Source: Vicinamibacterales bacterium (GTDB lineage: Bacteria; Acidobacteriota; Vicinamibacteria; Vicinamibacterales; UBA2999). From it: a stretch of DNA of 64,000 nt. The position numbers and the translations under genes were made by a program. The stretch lies in NCBI GenBank assembly GCA_041394705.1, contig JAWKHS010000006.1:124001-188000 (forward strand). Direction: 5' to 3'. Shown in pieces: positions 8,530 through 16,880 of the stretch (its first letter is position 1; each line of letters opens with the position of its first letter). The notes beneath the pieces were generated by a model, which saw nothing but the letters and a program-made list of their open reading frames with translations, ran no database searches and was not told the origin of the DNA.

Positions 8530-9807
8530 TCACCTGGCGGTGTAGGGACCGAACGCCGCGGTGACGGGCCGCGCAGCCGACGCGTCGTCCAGCACGAACA
8601 CTGAGTAAGCCTCACCACCCGGAGCGACGCGGACCACCACGTGGCCGTGGCTCGACGCGAGCTGGCCGACACGGGCGCCGATGGCGTGCGTCATCGGCTC
8701 ACGGAGCGTGAGCGTGAACACGCTCCGCGCGTCCGGGTAGTAGCGGCGGTTCAGCAGCCGCTTCAAGACATCGGGCGATGGATGCGTCGGCGCCCACGCC
8801 GGCACGATGAGGACGCGCGAGCGCAGCGCCGCCAGGAAGCCGGGCGTCGCCGGATCGATCGACCCGTGATGGTTCACCTGGTGGACGTCGGTCGGGCCGA
8901 GGACGGCCCCCACCTTCGCCTCCACGCCCTGCCACGGTGGCGCGCCCTCGGGGTCGCCCGGCAGATCACCGCCCGTGAAGTAGTCGAACCGGCCGTAGCG
9001 CACGCGCAGGCCGATGCTGCACATGTTCTCGTCGGGGTAGTCCTCGGCCGGAATCGAGGCGAGCGGCGGGAAGGTCTGCTCCGTGCCCTCGCCGCGACCG
9101 GTCCACACCTCCCCGTTCGCGACGACGGGCCGGACCTCCACGCCGGGCCCGCGCGGATCGGCGGCCACCGCGAACTGGCTCGCGCTCCCGACCTTGACCC
9201 GCTCGACGGCCAGCGCCCCGCGGGCCGCCTGCCGTTCGACATACGCCTTGTAGTTCGCGACGGCGTTCGGCTCGACCCGGGCGCCGGCGGTGTCGCGGCC
9301 GAGGAGGTTGGACGGGTAGTCGTAGGTGGGCCAGGCGCGATCGACGACCACCCGCGCCCCCAGCAGATCGAGGACCTCGGTCACGCCCGTGAGCCGGAGG
9401 CCGTCGGCGGTGGTGCGATTCGACGGGGCGACCTCGCCGAAGTGATCGGGATGGAAGTGCGTGACGACGACGTAGTCGAGCCTCGGTCGCGCCGGCGACG
9501 GATGGAATTGACGGACGTAGTCCGCGATCCAGGCGCCGGGCGTCCGGGACCCGTCGGGCCGGGGGTCGGCGTAGGGCGGCGCCGACACGACGGCGCCGGC
9601 ATCGACGAGCATCGTCGTGCCGTCCGGGAACACGAAGAACGTCGCATTGCCCCGACCGGTGGCGATGTGATGGATGTCGAGCGTCCCGGGGCTCCACGCC
9701 GGGAGCGAAGCGGGCGGCTGGCGGCGGGCGGCGGGGCCCGCGACGGCGGCGGCCACGAAGGCACACGCGAGGAGGAGGTGTCGCACCGGAGACGTCGGCA
9801 GACGCAC
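8530..9807 (-). CDS. Exported metallo-beta-lactamase-fold hydrolase, ComEC/Rec2-like
   Basis: About 425 residues if the GTG at 9807 is the start. That start is chosen because a signal peptide (RHLLLACAFVAAAVAGPAA) follows directly, and longer versions read into GC-rich sequence with no domain. The metal-binding motif THFHPDHFGE is at residues 116-124. Further ligands fit FTGGDLPGDPEG and VHQVNHHGSIDP, the arrangement of the isolated ComEC-type hydrolase domain. The protein is probably periplasmic or surface-exposed. ComEC-type domains act on DNA or on other phosphoesters; there are no channel helices here, so a natural-competence role is not supported. The gene is divergent from the GNAT gene, with about 150 bases between starts. 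Confidence 0.8.
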   Translation of the reverse strand: MRLPTSPVRHLLLACAFVAAAVAGPAARRQPPASLPAWSPGTLDIHHIATGRGNATFFVFPDGTTMLVDAGAVVSAPPYADPRPDGSRTPGAWIADYVRQFHPSPARPRLDYVVVTHFHPDHFGEVAPSNRTTADGLRLTGVTEVLDLLGARVVVDRAWPTYDYPSNLLGRDTAGARVEPNAVANYKAYVERQAARGALAVERVKVGSASQFAVAADPRGPGVEVRPVVANGEVWTGRGEGTEQTFPPLASIPAEDYPDENMCSIGLRVRYGRFDYFTGGDLPGDPEGAPPWQGVEAKVGAVLGPTDVHQVNHHGSIDPATPGFLAALRSRVLIVPAWAPTHPSPDVLKRLLNRRYYPDARSVFTLTLREPMTHAIGARVGQLASSHGHVVVRVAPGGEAYSVFVLDDASAARPVTAAFGPYTAR

Positions 9808-9955
9808 GGCGGGCGCGCGTCCGCGGTCCCTCAGCTTGCCACACGCACCGTGACGCCGGAGGCGACGAAGGCATCCGACCGGGACGGCGTCCGGGACGAG
9901 ATGGCGGTGCCAGGGGCACTCGGCGCCGGCCGCGCGTATGGGAGGATTGGACCGC

Positions 9956-10783
9956 ATGTTCACCGACCCGGCACTGGCCGCCCGCATCGACCGGGCCGAG
10001 GGACGCTTCTGCGCCGGCCTCGCGGAGGCCTCGGCCGCCGACGCCACCCGACGCGCGGCCGTGGTGGAGATCGCCGGGGGAGTCGCGATCTTCGCCGGGC
10101 CCGGATCGCCCACGAACAAGCTGATCGGCCTGGGCTTCGACGGGCTGCCTGACGCCGGGGCGCTCGACGAGGTCGAACGGCTCTTCGCCGACCGCGGCGC
10201 ACCGCTCCAGGCCGAGGTGGCCACGCTGGCCGATCCCGCGCTGCACGCGATGCTGGTCGCCCGCGGCTACGAGCCTCGGGGATTCGAGAACGTGCTGGGC
10301 CGTCCGCTCGCGATGCCCCCAGAGGTTCCCCTGCCGCCGGGCCTGGCGATCGCACGCGTAGGCGATGAGGATCGGTCGCGGTGGGTGGAGGTGGTGGTCG
10401 GGGGGTTCGCCACGCCGGATGCCGGGGGCGTGGGGGGCGACGAGGCGCCGCCGTCCGACGAACTGGCGGCTTGGATGGCGCTCACCCTGCAGGTGCCGGG
10501 CTTCGAGTGCGTCCTGGCGCGCGCGGACGGCGAGGCCGCTGGCGGCGCGGCCTTCCGGCTCGACGACGGTCTCGTCCAGTTCTGCGGCGCGGCGACCCTG
10601 CCGCGGTTCCGGCGGCGGGGCATCCAGACCACGTTGGTTCGATGGCGGCTGGCGCACGCCGCCGCGCAGGGCGCCACCGCGGCCGTTGTCGTGACCCAAC
10701 CCGCGTCGAAGTCGCAGCAGAACGCACAGCGCGAGGGGTTCTCGCTGCTCTACGCCCGTCAGCTCCTGGTGAAACAGCCGTAG
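9956..10783 (+). CDS. GNAT family N-acetyltransferase
   Basis: A 275-residue protein whose C-terminal half (from about residue 115) is a GNAT fold. The acetyl-CoA pyrophosphate-binding region is ATLPRFRRRGIQTTLVRWRL, and ATAAVVVTQPASKSQQNAQREGF is the typical closing strand and helix. The N-terminal half looks like a second, degenerate GNAT-like lobe (MLVARGYEPRGFENVLGRPL). The ATG at 9956 is preferred over 9938 because GGGAGG (9940-9945) is correctly spaced only for the later one. The substrate is unknown; such stand-alone enzymes acetylate small molecules or protein amino groups. Confidence 0.82.
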   Translation: MFTDPALAARIDRAEGRFCAGLAEASAADATRRAAVVEIAGGVAIFAGPGSPTNKLIGLGFDGLPDAGALDEVERLFADRGAPLQAEVATLADPALHAMLVARGYEPRGFENVLGRPLAMPPEVPLPPGLAIARVGDEDRSRWVEVVVGGFATPDAGGVGGDEAPPSDELAAWMALTLQVPGFECVLARADGEAAGGAAFRLDDGLVQFCGAATLPRFRRRGIQTTLVRWRLAHAAAQGATAAVVVTQPASKSQQNAQREGFSLLYARQLLVKQP

Positions 10784-10812
10784 CCGACCGGCCCGCGCGC
10801 CGGCCGGCGTCC

Positions 10813-10841
10813 TTGACTTGCCCCGGGGCCGGCGCTAGCGT
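10813..10841 (+). promoter_or_regulatory. Candidate promoter of amidohydrolase gene, leaderless
   Basis: TTGACT (10813-10818) and TAGCGT (10836-10841) are 17 bases apart. The -10 element ends seven bases before the ATG at 10849, so the predicted first transcribed base is at or next to the start codon. No Shine-Dalgarno sequence is present, consistent with a leaderless message. The -35 is close to consensus; the -10 is weak. Confidence 0.45.
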
Positions 10842-10848
10842 CGGGCGC

Positions 10849-12399
10849 ATGAAAATCAGGCGCACGCGTGGCACGACGCCGTCTTCCACCCCATCGCCCC
10901 GCTCGGCCCGCCACGGCCTGACCCGCCGCGACGTCCTCGCGGGCGCGGGTGCCGGCGCCGCAGCCGTGCTGCTGGAGCCGTCGCGTGGCGGCGCGCAGCC
11001 GGCGGCGGGCCGTCCCGTGATCTTCACCGACACCACGGTGGTCACGGTCGACGCCGTCCGGGACGACGTGGCGCTCGCGGTGGAAGGCGCGACGATCGCG
11101 GCCATCGGTCCGACGGCCGACATTCGCGCCAGGTACCCGCAGGCCGAGATCTACGACGGGCGCGGCAAGGCCCTGTTCCCCGGCCTCATCAACTGCCACG
11201 CGCATCTCGCGCAGACCCTCGCCCGCGGCTTCAACGAGGACTTCGGCTTCCCGAACAGCTACCGGCTGCCCGTGCAGCCCACGAGCCTGATCTCGCGCGA
11301 CGAGGCGACGCTCATGGCCGTCGTCGGCGCGCTCGAGGCGATTCGGACGGGATCGACGTGCGTCGTCGAGAACGTGGGCGGCACGGCGGCCACGGCCTCG
11401 GAGCTCGCGAAGACGGGACTCCGGTGGGTGTTCGCCGAATCCGCCACCGACCGCGAGGGCGGCTCGCCGATGTCGCCCGAGATCCTGGCGCGGGGCGAGG
11501 CGCCGCGCTTCTCCCCGAAGATGCGCGACGAGGGCCTGCGGCGCATCGCCGACCTCCACGCCGCCTGGCACGGCAGGGAGAACGGCCGGATCTCGGTCTT
11601 CCCCGCCGCCGGTCTCGCCGAGAACTCGTCGCCGGAGCTGCTGGCCGCGGTGAAGGCGTTCGCCGACCAGCACGACCTGAACTACACGATCCACCTCTCG
11701 CAGAGCCGGGCAGAGGTGGAGTACATGCGCCGGCACCACGGCGTGAGCCCGGTGGGATTCCTCGACCGCCACGGCTTCCTGTCCTCGCGCCTCTTCGCCG
11801 CGCACTGCCGCTACGTGGACGACGCCGACATCGCGCTCCTGGCCAAGTCCGGCACGATGGTGACGCACCAGGCCCGGATGGCGGCCAACCGGGGCGTCAT
11901 CCCCCCGATTCCCGCCCTGCGCGCGGCCGGCGTGCCCATCGCCATGGGCACCGACAACAACACGACGGACCTCTTCGAGGTGCTGCGCATCGCGCTCATC
12001 ACCGAGCGCGTCCGCCGGGACGACGAGTTCCCGGGCGTGCAGCCCCAGCCCGAGGACATCCTGGCCGACGCCACGCTCGGAAGCGCCCGCGCGGTCCGGC
12101 AGCTCTCGACGATCGGATCGCTGGAGATCGGCAAGAAGGCCGACCTGCTCGTGGTGGACACGCAGAAGGCCCACATCGTGCCGGCTGTCCGCATCGTCTC
12201 GGCCTGGATCCACAACGGCCAGCCGGGCGACATCGAGTCGGTGATGATCGACGGCCGCTTCGTGATGCGCGACCGGCGGATCACGACCGTGGACGAGGCG
12301 GCCATCATCGCCGAGGCCGACAAGGTCGGGAAGCGCGTCTGGGCCCAGGTGCAGAAGGCCGGGCCAATCAAGGTGCCGCGCCTGCCGCGGCCGCGGTAG
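10849..12399 (+). CDS. Tat-exported amidohydrolase family protein
   Basis: A 516-residue enzyme of the amidohydrolase superfamily, closest in style to chlorohydrolase/cytosine-deaminase-like members. It carries a twin-arginine signal (LTRRDVLAGAGAGAAAVLL, arginines 26-27), predicting folded export. The catalytic barrel begins at GLINCHAHLAQ (His117, His119), continues with YTIHLSQSRAEVEY and FAAHCRYVDDAD for the other histidines, and ends with MGTDNNTTDLFE for the catalytic aspartate. The C-terminal ADLLVVDTQKAHIVPAV strand returns to the beta-sandwich. Such enzymes hydrolyse C-N or C-Cl bonds in cyclic amines or imides; the natural substrate cannot be assigned. The start is set by the signal peptide and the promoter placed immediately before it. 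Confidence 0.88.
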   Translation: MKIRRTRGTTPSSTPSPRSARHGLTRRDVLAGAGAGAAAVLLEPSRGGAQPAAGRPVIFTDTTVVTVDAVRDDVALAVEGATIAAIGPTADIRARYPQAEIYDGRGKALFPGLINCHAHLAQTLARGFNEDFGFPNSYRLPVQPTSLISRDEATLMAVVGALEAIRTGSTCVVENVGGTAATASELAKTGLRWVFAESATDREGGSPMSPEILARGEAPRFSPKMRDEGLRRIADLHAAWHGRENGRISVFPAAGLAENSSPELLAAVKAFADQHDLNYTIHLSQSRAEVEYMRRHHGVSPVGFLDRHGFLSSRLFAAHCRYVDDADIALLAKSGTMVTHQARMAANRGVIPPIPALRAAGVPIAMGTDNNTTDLFEVLRIALITERVRRDDEFPGVQPQPEDILADATLGSARAVRQLSTIGSLEIGKKADLLVVDTQKAHIVPAVRIVSAWIHNGQPGDIESVMIDGRFVMRDRRITTVDEAAIIAEADKVGKRVWAQVQKAGPIKVPRLPRPR

Positions 12400-12404
12400 C
12401 CTCT

Positions 12405-12614
12405 CAGCCGAGTCGGCGGGGTGTTCGGTCGTCGGCTCCGATGAGTCGCGTCGGACACTCGCACCTCCCGGCGACCTGTCCTGCCGTCCAAGGCGCTTCT
12501 GGGGACCCCTCTCCCCTGACCTGCGGGTCGCCCGCACTCCCGGTGCGAGTGTCGGATCTCCGCGCGACGACGACTCATAGTCGCCGCCCACCGAACACCC
12601 CACCGACTCGGCTG
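12405..12614. repeat. 210-bp element with long terminal inverted repeats (MITE-like)
   Basis: The left end (12405-12428) and right end (12591-12614) are 24-base inverted repeats differing at one position, beginning CAGCCGAGTCGG. Inner blocks also pair: 12452-12465 with 12541-12555, and short segments near 12440 and 12575. Most of the element could therefore fold into one long imperfect hairpin with a loop of about 70 bases. It fills most of the 325-base gap between the amidohydrolase and the ECF sigma gene and contains no convincing reading frame. I see no clear target-site duplication. It could be a miniature transposable element or a structured intergenic repeat. Confidence 0.6.
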
Positions 12615-12724
12615 CCGAACGATGGCGTGGCGAGCCTCGTGCTGCCGGACCCGGGCGGAGGTCGAACAATATTTCCCCTCGTCATTACGTCTACATCCCT
12701 GTGGGCGCCTTCCGGGCCGCGGGG

Positions 12725-13282
12725 ATGACAGCCGAGCAGGACCGGCGGATCGACGAGATCGTCGCCCGCGAACGCCCGCGGCTGCGCAGCTTCGTCCGGC
12801 GGCGGGTGGCCAATCCGGCCGACGTGGACGACGTGCTGCAGGACGTGTTCGCCGAGCTGGTGGAGGCCAACCACCTCCTGATGCCGATCGAGCACGTCAC
12901 GGCCTGGCTCTTCCGCGTCGCGCGCAACCGCATCGTCGACCTCTTCAGGAAGCGCCGGCCCGAACGGCTCGCCGACGCGCTCGGGACGGGCGAGGAGGAC
13001 GACCTGGCCCTCGACGACCTGCTGCCGTCGCCCGACGACGGCCCGGACGCGCTCCTGGCGCGGCAGGTGCTCCTGGACGAGATCGTGGCGGCGCTCGATG
13101 ACCTGCCGGCGCCGCAGCGCGAGGTGTTCGTGGCCCACGAGCTGGACGGACGGAGCTTCAAGGAGATCGCCGCCGAGACCGGCGTCAGCGTGAACACGCT
13201 GCTCTCGCGAAAGCACTACGCGGTGCGCAAGCTGCGCGAACGACTGCGGCGCCTCTACGGTGGCCCGCGCACGGAGGCCTGA
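12725..13282 (+). CDS. ECF-type RNA polymerase sigma factor
   Basis: A 185-residue sigma-70 family protein of the extracytoplasmic-function class. Region 2 is RLRSFVRRRVANPADVDDVLQDVFAELVE through TAWLFRVARNRIVDLFRKR. Region 4 is LPAPQREVFVAHELDGRSFKEIAAETGVSVNTLLSRKHYAVRKLRERL with its helix-turn-helix. The ATG at 12725 removes eight non-conserved residues that a GTG at 12701 would add. An AT-rich stretch (12664-12691) with GAAC and CGTC words lies just upstream; it could be an autoregulated ECF promoter, but the spacing is atypical. The next gene begins one base after the stop, so its small membrane product is the likely regulator or partner. Confidence 0.9.
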   Translation: MTAEQDRRIDEIVARERPRLRSFVRRRVANPADVDDVLQDVFAELVEANHLLMPIEHVTAWLFRVARNRIVDLFRKRRPERLADALGTGEEDDLALDDLLPSPDDGPDALLARQVLLDEIVAALDDLPAPQREVFVAHELDGRSFKEIAAETGVSVNTLLSRKHYAVRKLRERLRRLYGGPRTEA

Positions 13283-13283
13283 C

Positions 13284-13682
13284 ATGGACCGTCGAATCAA
13301 ATTCCTGCTGCTGGCACTGGTGGTGCCCCCGCTCTTCCTGCTCTTCATCGCCCTCGGCGGGTGGGTGGTGATGCTGCTGTGGAACTGGCTCCTGCCGGCC
13401 CTCTTCGGCGTGAGTCAGGTCACCTTCTGGCAGGCGCTGGGCCTGCTGGCGCTGTCCCGCATCCTGTTCGGCGGCTTCAGTGCCAGGGGATCCGGCGGCT
13501 CGCACATGCGGCACCGGATGCGGCAGCGGATGGCCGATCGGATGTCGGAAAAGTGGGACAGCATGACGCCCGAGGAACGCGAGCGCGCCCGCCGGGGCAT
13601 GCGAGGCCGGTGGGTCTACTGCGCGCCAGGCGAGAGCCCGCCGGCCGGCGGTGTGACGGCGGAGGATCCGTCCAGGCCGTGA
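13284..13682 (+). CDS. Small membrane protein partnered with ECF sigma factor
   Basis: A 132-residue protein with two N-terminal hydrophobic segments (LLLALVVPPLFLLFIALGGWVVMLLW and LLPALFGVSQVTFWQALGLLALSRILFGG). A cytoplasmic basic tail follows, with the repeated pattern HMRHRMRQRMADRMSEKWDSM and then TPEERERARRGMRGR. I know of similar short proteins downstream of ECF sigma genes in other phyla; an anti-sigma or stress-sensor role is reasonable but inferred. There is no zinc-binding anti-sigma motif (HxxxCxxC). It is translationally linked to the sigma factor, with a one-base gap and GGAGG inside the end of the sigma gene. Confidence 0.75.
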   Translation: MDRRIKFLLLALVVPPLFLLFIALGGWVVMLLWNWLLPALFGVSQVTFWQALGLLALSRILFGGFSARGSGGSHMRHRMRQRMADRMSEKWDSMTPEERERARRGMRGRWVYCAPGESPPAGGVTAEDPSRP

Positions 13683-13704
13683 GCGGGCCGTTGCGGCGCG
13701 GGCA

Positions 13705-15060
13705 TCAGAACTCACCCCAGATGTCGATGGCGAACTGCTGCGCGGTCGCGTGGGGCCCGGTGCCCGACACGTACCGCCCGGGGAAGTACGCGAGGTAGCC
13801 GAGCGCAATCGTCGCCCGCCGCGCGAACGGGAACCGCAACAGGAGGGTGGCGTCGATCTCGCGGCCCAGCCGCGACGAGGCGGCCCCCGGCCGGTCGATG
13901 TCGGGCGTGAAGATCGCATACCAGTGATCGCGGCGAACCGACAGCGCCTGGTCGTGATAGGTCCACATCAGGGTCGCGGGCCCCGCCAGCTTCGAGGACC
14001 CGCCGACGCGGACGTCGCCGATGTTGCGGCCCTGCGACAGCCCCAGGTAGCCGTAGTTGTTGAAGCCCGACGCATACATCGTGTCGAAGAGATGCGTCGT
14101 TCCGTCGCCAGGCCGGCCGTCGCCCGACGAGCGGTAGTACCCGACGAACACCGAGTGGTCCGGGGAAAACGAGCGCGTGGCCGTCGCGAAGAGCGCGCCC
14201 GCGCGCAGGCGGTCCGTGGACCGGTGGCCCCACTCCACGAGGCCCTCGACGTCGAGGACGAGCCTCGGGCCGCCGATCGGCCGGACCTCCTGCAGCCCGA
14301 GCGCGTAGGTGGCGCTCCGGGCCCGGACGCCGGTCTCGCTCGCCGGTCCGCGCGTGCCGATCTGCCGGCCGACGACATAGGCCCTGTGCACCTTCGCTCG
14401 AGTCGTGTGCAGGGCCTGGACTCCCCAGAACACCTCGCCGGCGCGGCGCCTGTTCCACGCATACGGCTGGTTGTCCACGGGGCTGGCGACGAACGCGCCC
14501 AGGCTCTTGCCCCGGCGGTCCCAGCGCACCGAGATCTGATCGAACGACTTCAGCACCGTGCCGTAGTTGGAGCTGCTGGCCAGTTTGCGCGAGAGGCCCA
14601 TGTCGATCCCGTCGGCCTGCTCGCGGCCGACCTTCACGAGCACGTCGGCACGCGGCCGCAGCGCCGCGTACGCCTTCACGAAGTCGAGCTGACTCGTGCG
14701 CGACGCGTAGGTGGACGACCCGTCCGGGTTGAGGTCCGGCACGCCGTACGAGCGCGAGTCCTGCGCCTGGAGCATCAGCTCGAACCAGCGCTTGCGGACC
14801 GCGACGAACGGCTTCACGCGCTGCCAGCCGAAGTCCTGGGCATCGTCGACGGCGCCGTCGAAATCGAAGTCGACCGTCCGGCTGGCCCGGATCCAGTACT
14901 CGGCGCCGTAGCGGATGGTGAGCGCGTCGCCGCCATCCGCCGGGGCCGGCGAGGCTCCAGCGGTCTGCGCGGCCGCGGGCAGCGACGCGACGTCGCTCAT
15001 CGCGCCGACGAGGAGGACCCCGGCCGCCAGGCGACAGGCCGCTCGGCCGATCAAGTCCAC
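13705..15060 (-). CDS. Alginate-export-type outer-membrane beta-barrel protein
   Basis: A 451-residue exported protein starting at a GTG. It has a signal peptide (LAAGVLLVGAMSDVASLPAAAQ) and then an all-beta barrel with alternating aromatic strands, for example RYGAEYWIRASRTVDF and KPFVAVRKRWFELMLQAQDSRSYG. It ends in phenylalanine, as outer-membrane barrels do. The pattern matches the alginate_exp/AlgE-like porin family. In Acidobacteriota these proteins are usually stand-alone diffusion channels for anionic sugars or aromatics rather than part of alginate synthesis, and no alginate genes are nearby. It is convergent with the ECF sigma unit, with 22 bases between stops. Confidence 0.8.
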   Translation of the reverse strand: MDLIGRAACRLAAGVLLVGAMSDVASLPAAAQTAGASPAPADGGDALTIRYGAEYWIRASRTVDFDFDGAVDDAQDFGWQRVKPFVAVRKRWFELMLQAQDSRSYGVPDLNPDGSSTYASRTSQLDFVKAYAALRPRADVLVKVGREQADGIDMGLSRKLASSSNYGTVLKSFDQISVRWDRRGKSLGAFVASPVDNQPYAWNRRRAGEVFWGVQALHTTRAKVHRAYVVGRQIGTRGPASETGVRARSATYALGLQEVRPIGGPRLVLDVEGLVEWGHRSTDRLRAGALFATATRSFSPDHSVFVGYYRSSGDGRPGDGTTHLFDTMYASGFNNYGYLGLSQGRNIGDVRVGGSSKLAGPATLMWTYHDQALSVRRDHWYAIFTPDIDRPGAASSRLGREIDATLLLRFPFARRATIALGYLAYFPGRYVSGTGPHATAQQFAIDIWGEF

Positions 15061-15105
15061 GTCCTCGTCACGAGCCCGCCACGGTACTGTCGGCGGGGAT
15101 CGGAG

Positions 15106-16725
15106 TCAAGACGCGGCGGCGTCCGCCTGCTGCGGCAGCCACCGGTCGAGATACAGGGACAGTCCGACGAGATCGTGGCCGGCCGCACGGTACGCCACGT
15201 GTCCGTCCGGTCGCACCAGGTAGTGGGCGCCGGTCACCGGCGGGACGACGCCAAGCGCGGCCAGGGCCGCGTCGTTCGCCGCGTGACCGTCCGCCGGCAG
15301 CACGTGCACGCTCATCGGCCGCCGTGCGGTGACGGCCTCGACGGCCGTGGGCACGGGCGCGTCGCCACACCAGAGCAGGTGGAACGCCGGAGCACGCACG
15401 AGCCGCTGCAGCGACGTGTCCGCGCCCTCCGCGTGCAGGGGCAGGTCCGGCAGACGGTCGCCCGCCCTCGGTCCGCACGTGAGCCGCGGCACGCCCTCTC
15501 GTACGGCGGGGCTCGACCGGTAGCGGATGCCGAGCTGCGACACCAGGTGGAACCCGCGGCGGCGCACCGACGCGGACGCGGCGGCGACCGGCAGCAGCCG
15601 GCGGAGCACCGCGTCGCGCAGGCGCGCGGCGAGGGAGCCGCGAACGATGGCGCGCGTGACGAGGCCGAAGAGACGATCGGTGAAGCGCAGGAGGAATCGT
15701 CCCACCGGCCAGCGCTCGTCGTGATACGAATCGAGCAGCGCCTCGGGCGCCAGTCCCCCGCAGACCAGGCCCAGCTTCCAGCCCAGGTTCCACGCGTCCT
15801 GGATGCCCGTGTTCATGCCCTGGCCACCCGCGGGGCTGTGGATGTGCGCGGCGTCTCCGGCCAGGAAAAAGGGACCGCGGCGATACGACAGGGCCTGGCG
15901 GTGGTGCAGGCGGAAGCGCGTGATCCAGGCAGCGTCGTGGAGCCCGAGCGATCGGCCGGTCGTCGCGGCGGCGAAGGCCTGCAGCGTGGACAGCTCACGG
16001 CCGGGATCGGGATCGCGGTCGCCGTCCGTTTCCGGCACGCCGATGGCGATGACGCGCCACGTACGCGGACGTCCGAGCGGGAGCAGCCCGAGGCCGCCGC
16101 CGATGCCGGGGAAGACGTGGGCCGCGTCGGTGGCGAGCGCGTCGTCCGCCTCGACGTCCGCGAGCATGAAGCTCTGGGGGTAGTCGCCGCCGTCGAAGGC
16201 CACGCCGGCGGCGTGGCGCACGGTGCTGTGCGCGCCGTCGCACCCCACGACATAGCGGGCGGTGACGATCTCGTCACGCTCCGCGTGGGCCAGGCGGCAC
16301 GTCACTCCGCCGTCGTCCTCGGCCTCGATCGAGGCGCGGCAGCCGCGCGCCACCGTGACGCCACGCGCGTCGAGCCACGAGACCAGGACCGCCTCGGTCT
16401 CGGCCTGCGAGACGAACAGCACGAACGGGAACCGCGTGCCCGCGACAGGCCCGTCGGCCAGCGCCAGGACGACCGGCGGACCCGAGCCGGGATACAGCTG
16501 CACGCGCAGCGCCCGGCGGCCCCGCGCCACCAGGGGCTCGGCGACGCCGATCGTGTCCAGCACCTCCAGGCTGCGCGCGTGCACGGCCAGGGCGCGCGAT
16601 TCGGTGTGGCGCGAGGTCAGCGCGTCGACGATCCGGAAGCGGAGGCCCCACCGCTCGAGCTGCACCGCGAGACTCAGGCCGGTGGGGCCGGCGCCGACGA
16701 TCAGGACGTCGAGGTCGGCCGGCAC
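15106..16725 (-). CDS. FAD-dependent aromatic-ring monooxygenase
   Basis: A 539-residue flavoprotein of the PheA/TfdB (p-hydroxybenzoate hydroxylase-like) group. The Rossmann motif GAGPTG is at residues 11-16, the DG motif in VVGCDGAHSTVRHAAG, and the second FAD motif in FFLAGDAAHIHSPAGGQGMNTG followed by DAWNLGWKL. The last 150 residues match the thioredoxin-like C-terminal domain of this family (LVRPDGHVAYRA). It should use NAD(P)H and O2 to hydroxylate a phenol or polyketide-like aromatic. The neighbouring porin may help aromatic uptake, but no ring-cleavage genes are linked. It starts at GTG 16725; upstream is the hairpin repeat at 16773-16866. Confidence 0.88.
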   Translation of the reverse strand: MPADLDVLIVGAGPTGLSLAVQLERWGLRFRIVDALTSRHTESRALAVHARSLEVLDTIGVAEPLVARGRRALRVQLYPGSGPPVVLALADGPVAGTRFPFVLFVSQAETEAVLVSWLDARGVTVARGCRASIEAEDDGGVTCRLAHAERDEIVTARYVVGCDGAHSTVRHAAGVAFDGGDYPQSFMLADVEADDALATDAAHVFPGIGGGLGLLPLGRPRTWRVIAIGVPETDGDRDPDPGRELSTLQAFAAATTGRSLGLHDAAWITRFRLHHRQALSYRRGPFFLAGDAAHIHSPAGGQGMNTGIQDAWNLGWKLGLVCGGLAPEALLDSYHDERWPVGRFLLRFTDRLFGLVTRAIVRGSLAARLRDAVLRRLLPVAAASASVRRRGFHLVSQLGIRYRSSPAVREGVPRLTCGPRAGDRLPDLPLHAEGADTSLQRLVRAPAFHLLWCGDAPVPTAVEAVTARRPMSVHVLPADGHAANDAALAALGVVPPVTGAHYLVRPDGHVAYRAAGHDLVGLSLYLDRWLPQQADAAAS

Positions 16726-16772
16726 ACCCTCACGATAGTCCTATCCTCTTCGCCGGACGAAGGGCGGCGTGA

Positions 16773-16866
16773 GGGTGGCGCCGGGGGCGATCCCTTCCTC
16801 CGGCTTCGCCAACTGACGCCGTACGATCATCTCCGCCGGACGAAGGGATCACCCCCGGCACCACCC
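16773..16866. repeat. Intergenic inverted repeat, 31-base arms
   Basis: Positions 16773-16803 and 16836-16866 are inverted repeats of 31 bases with three mismatches, separated by 32 bases. A further partial copy of the right-arm core (CGCCGGACGAAGGG) occurs at 16751-16764, directly repeating 16833-16846. The element lies just after the stop of the fibronectin-like gene and before the monooxygenase start. It could act as a transcription barrier or mRNA stabiliser, or be one copy of a dispersed intergenic repeat. No T-run follows. Confidence 0.65.
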
Positions 16867-16880
16867 GTGAGGAAATCGGA

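Noticed and set aside
8530..10224. A longer start for the metallo-hydrolase, overlapping the GNAT gene
   Set aside because: The extra N-terminal sequence lacks a signal peptide or domain and is antisense to the GNAT coding region; the GTG at 9807 begins a clear signal peptide.
12664..12691. GAAC/CGTC words as an ECF-type promoter for the sigma gene at 12725
   Set aside because: The spacing of 20 bases (or 12 with the inner CGTC) does not fit the usual 16-18, so it is mentioned only as a weak possibility.
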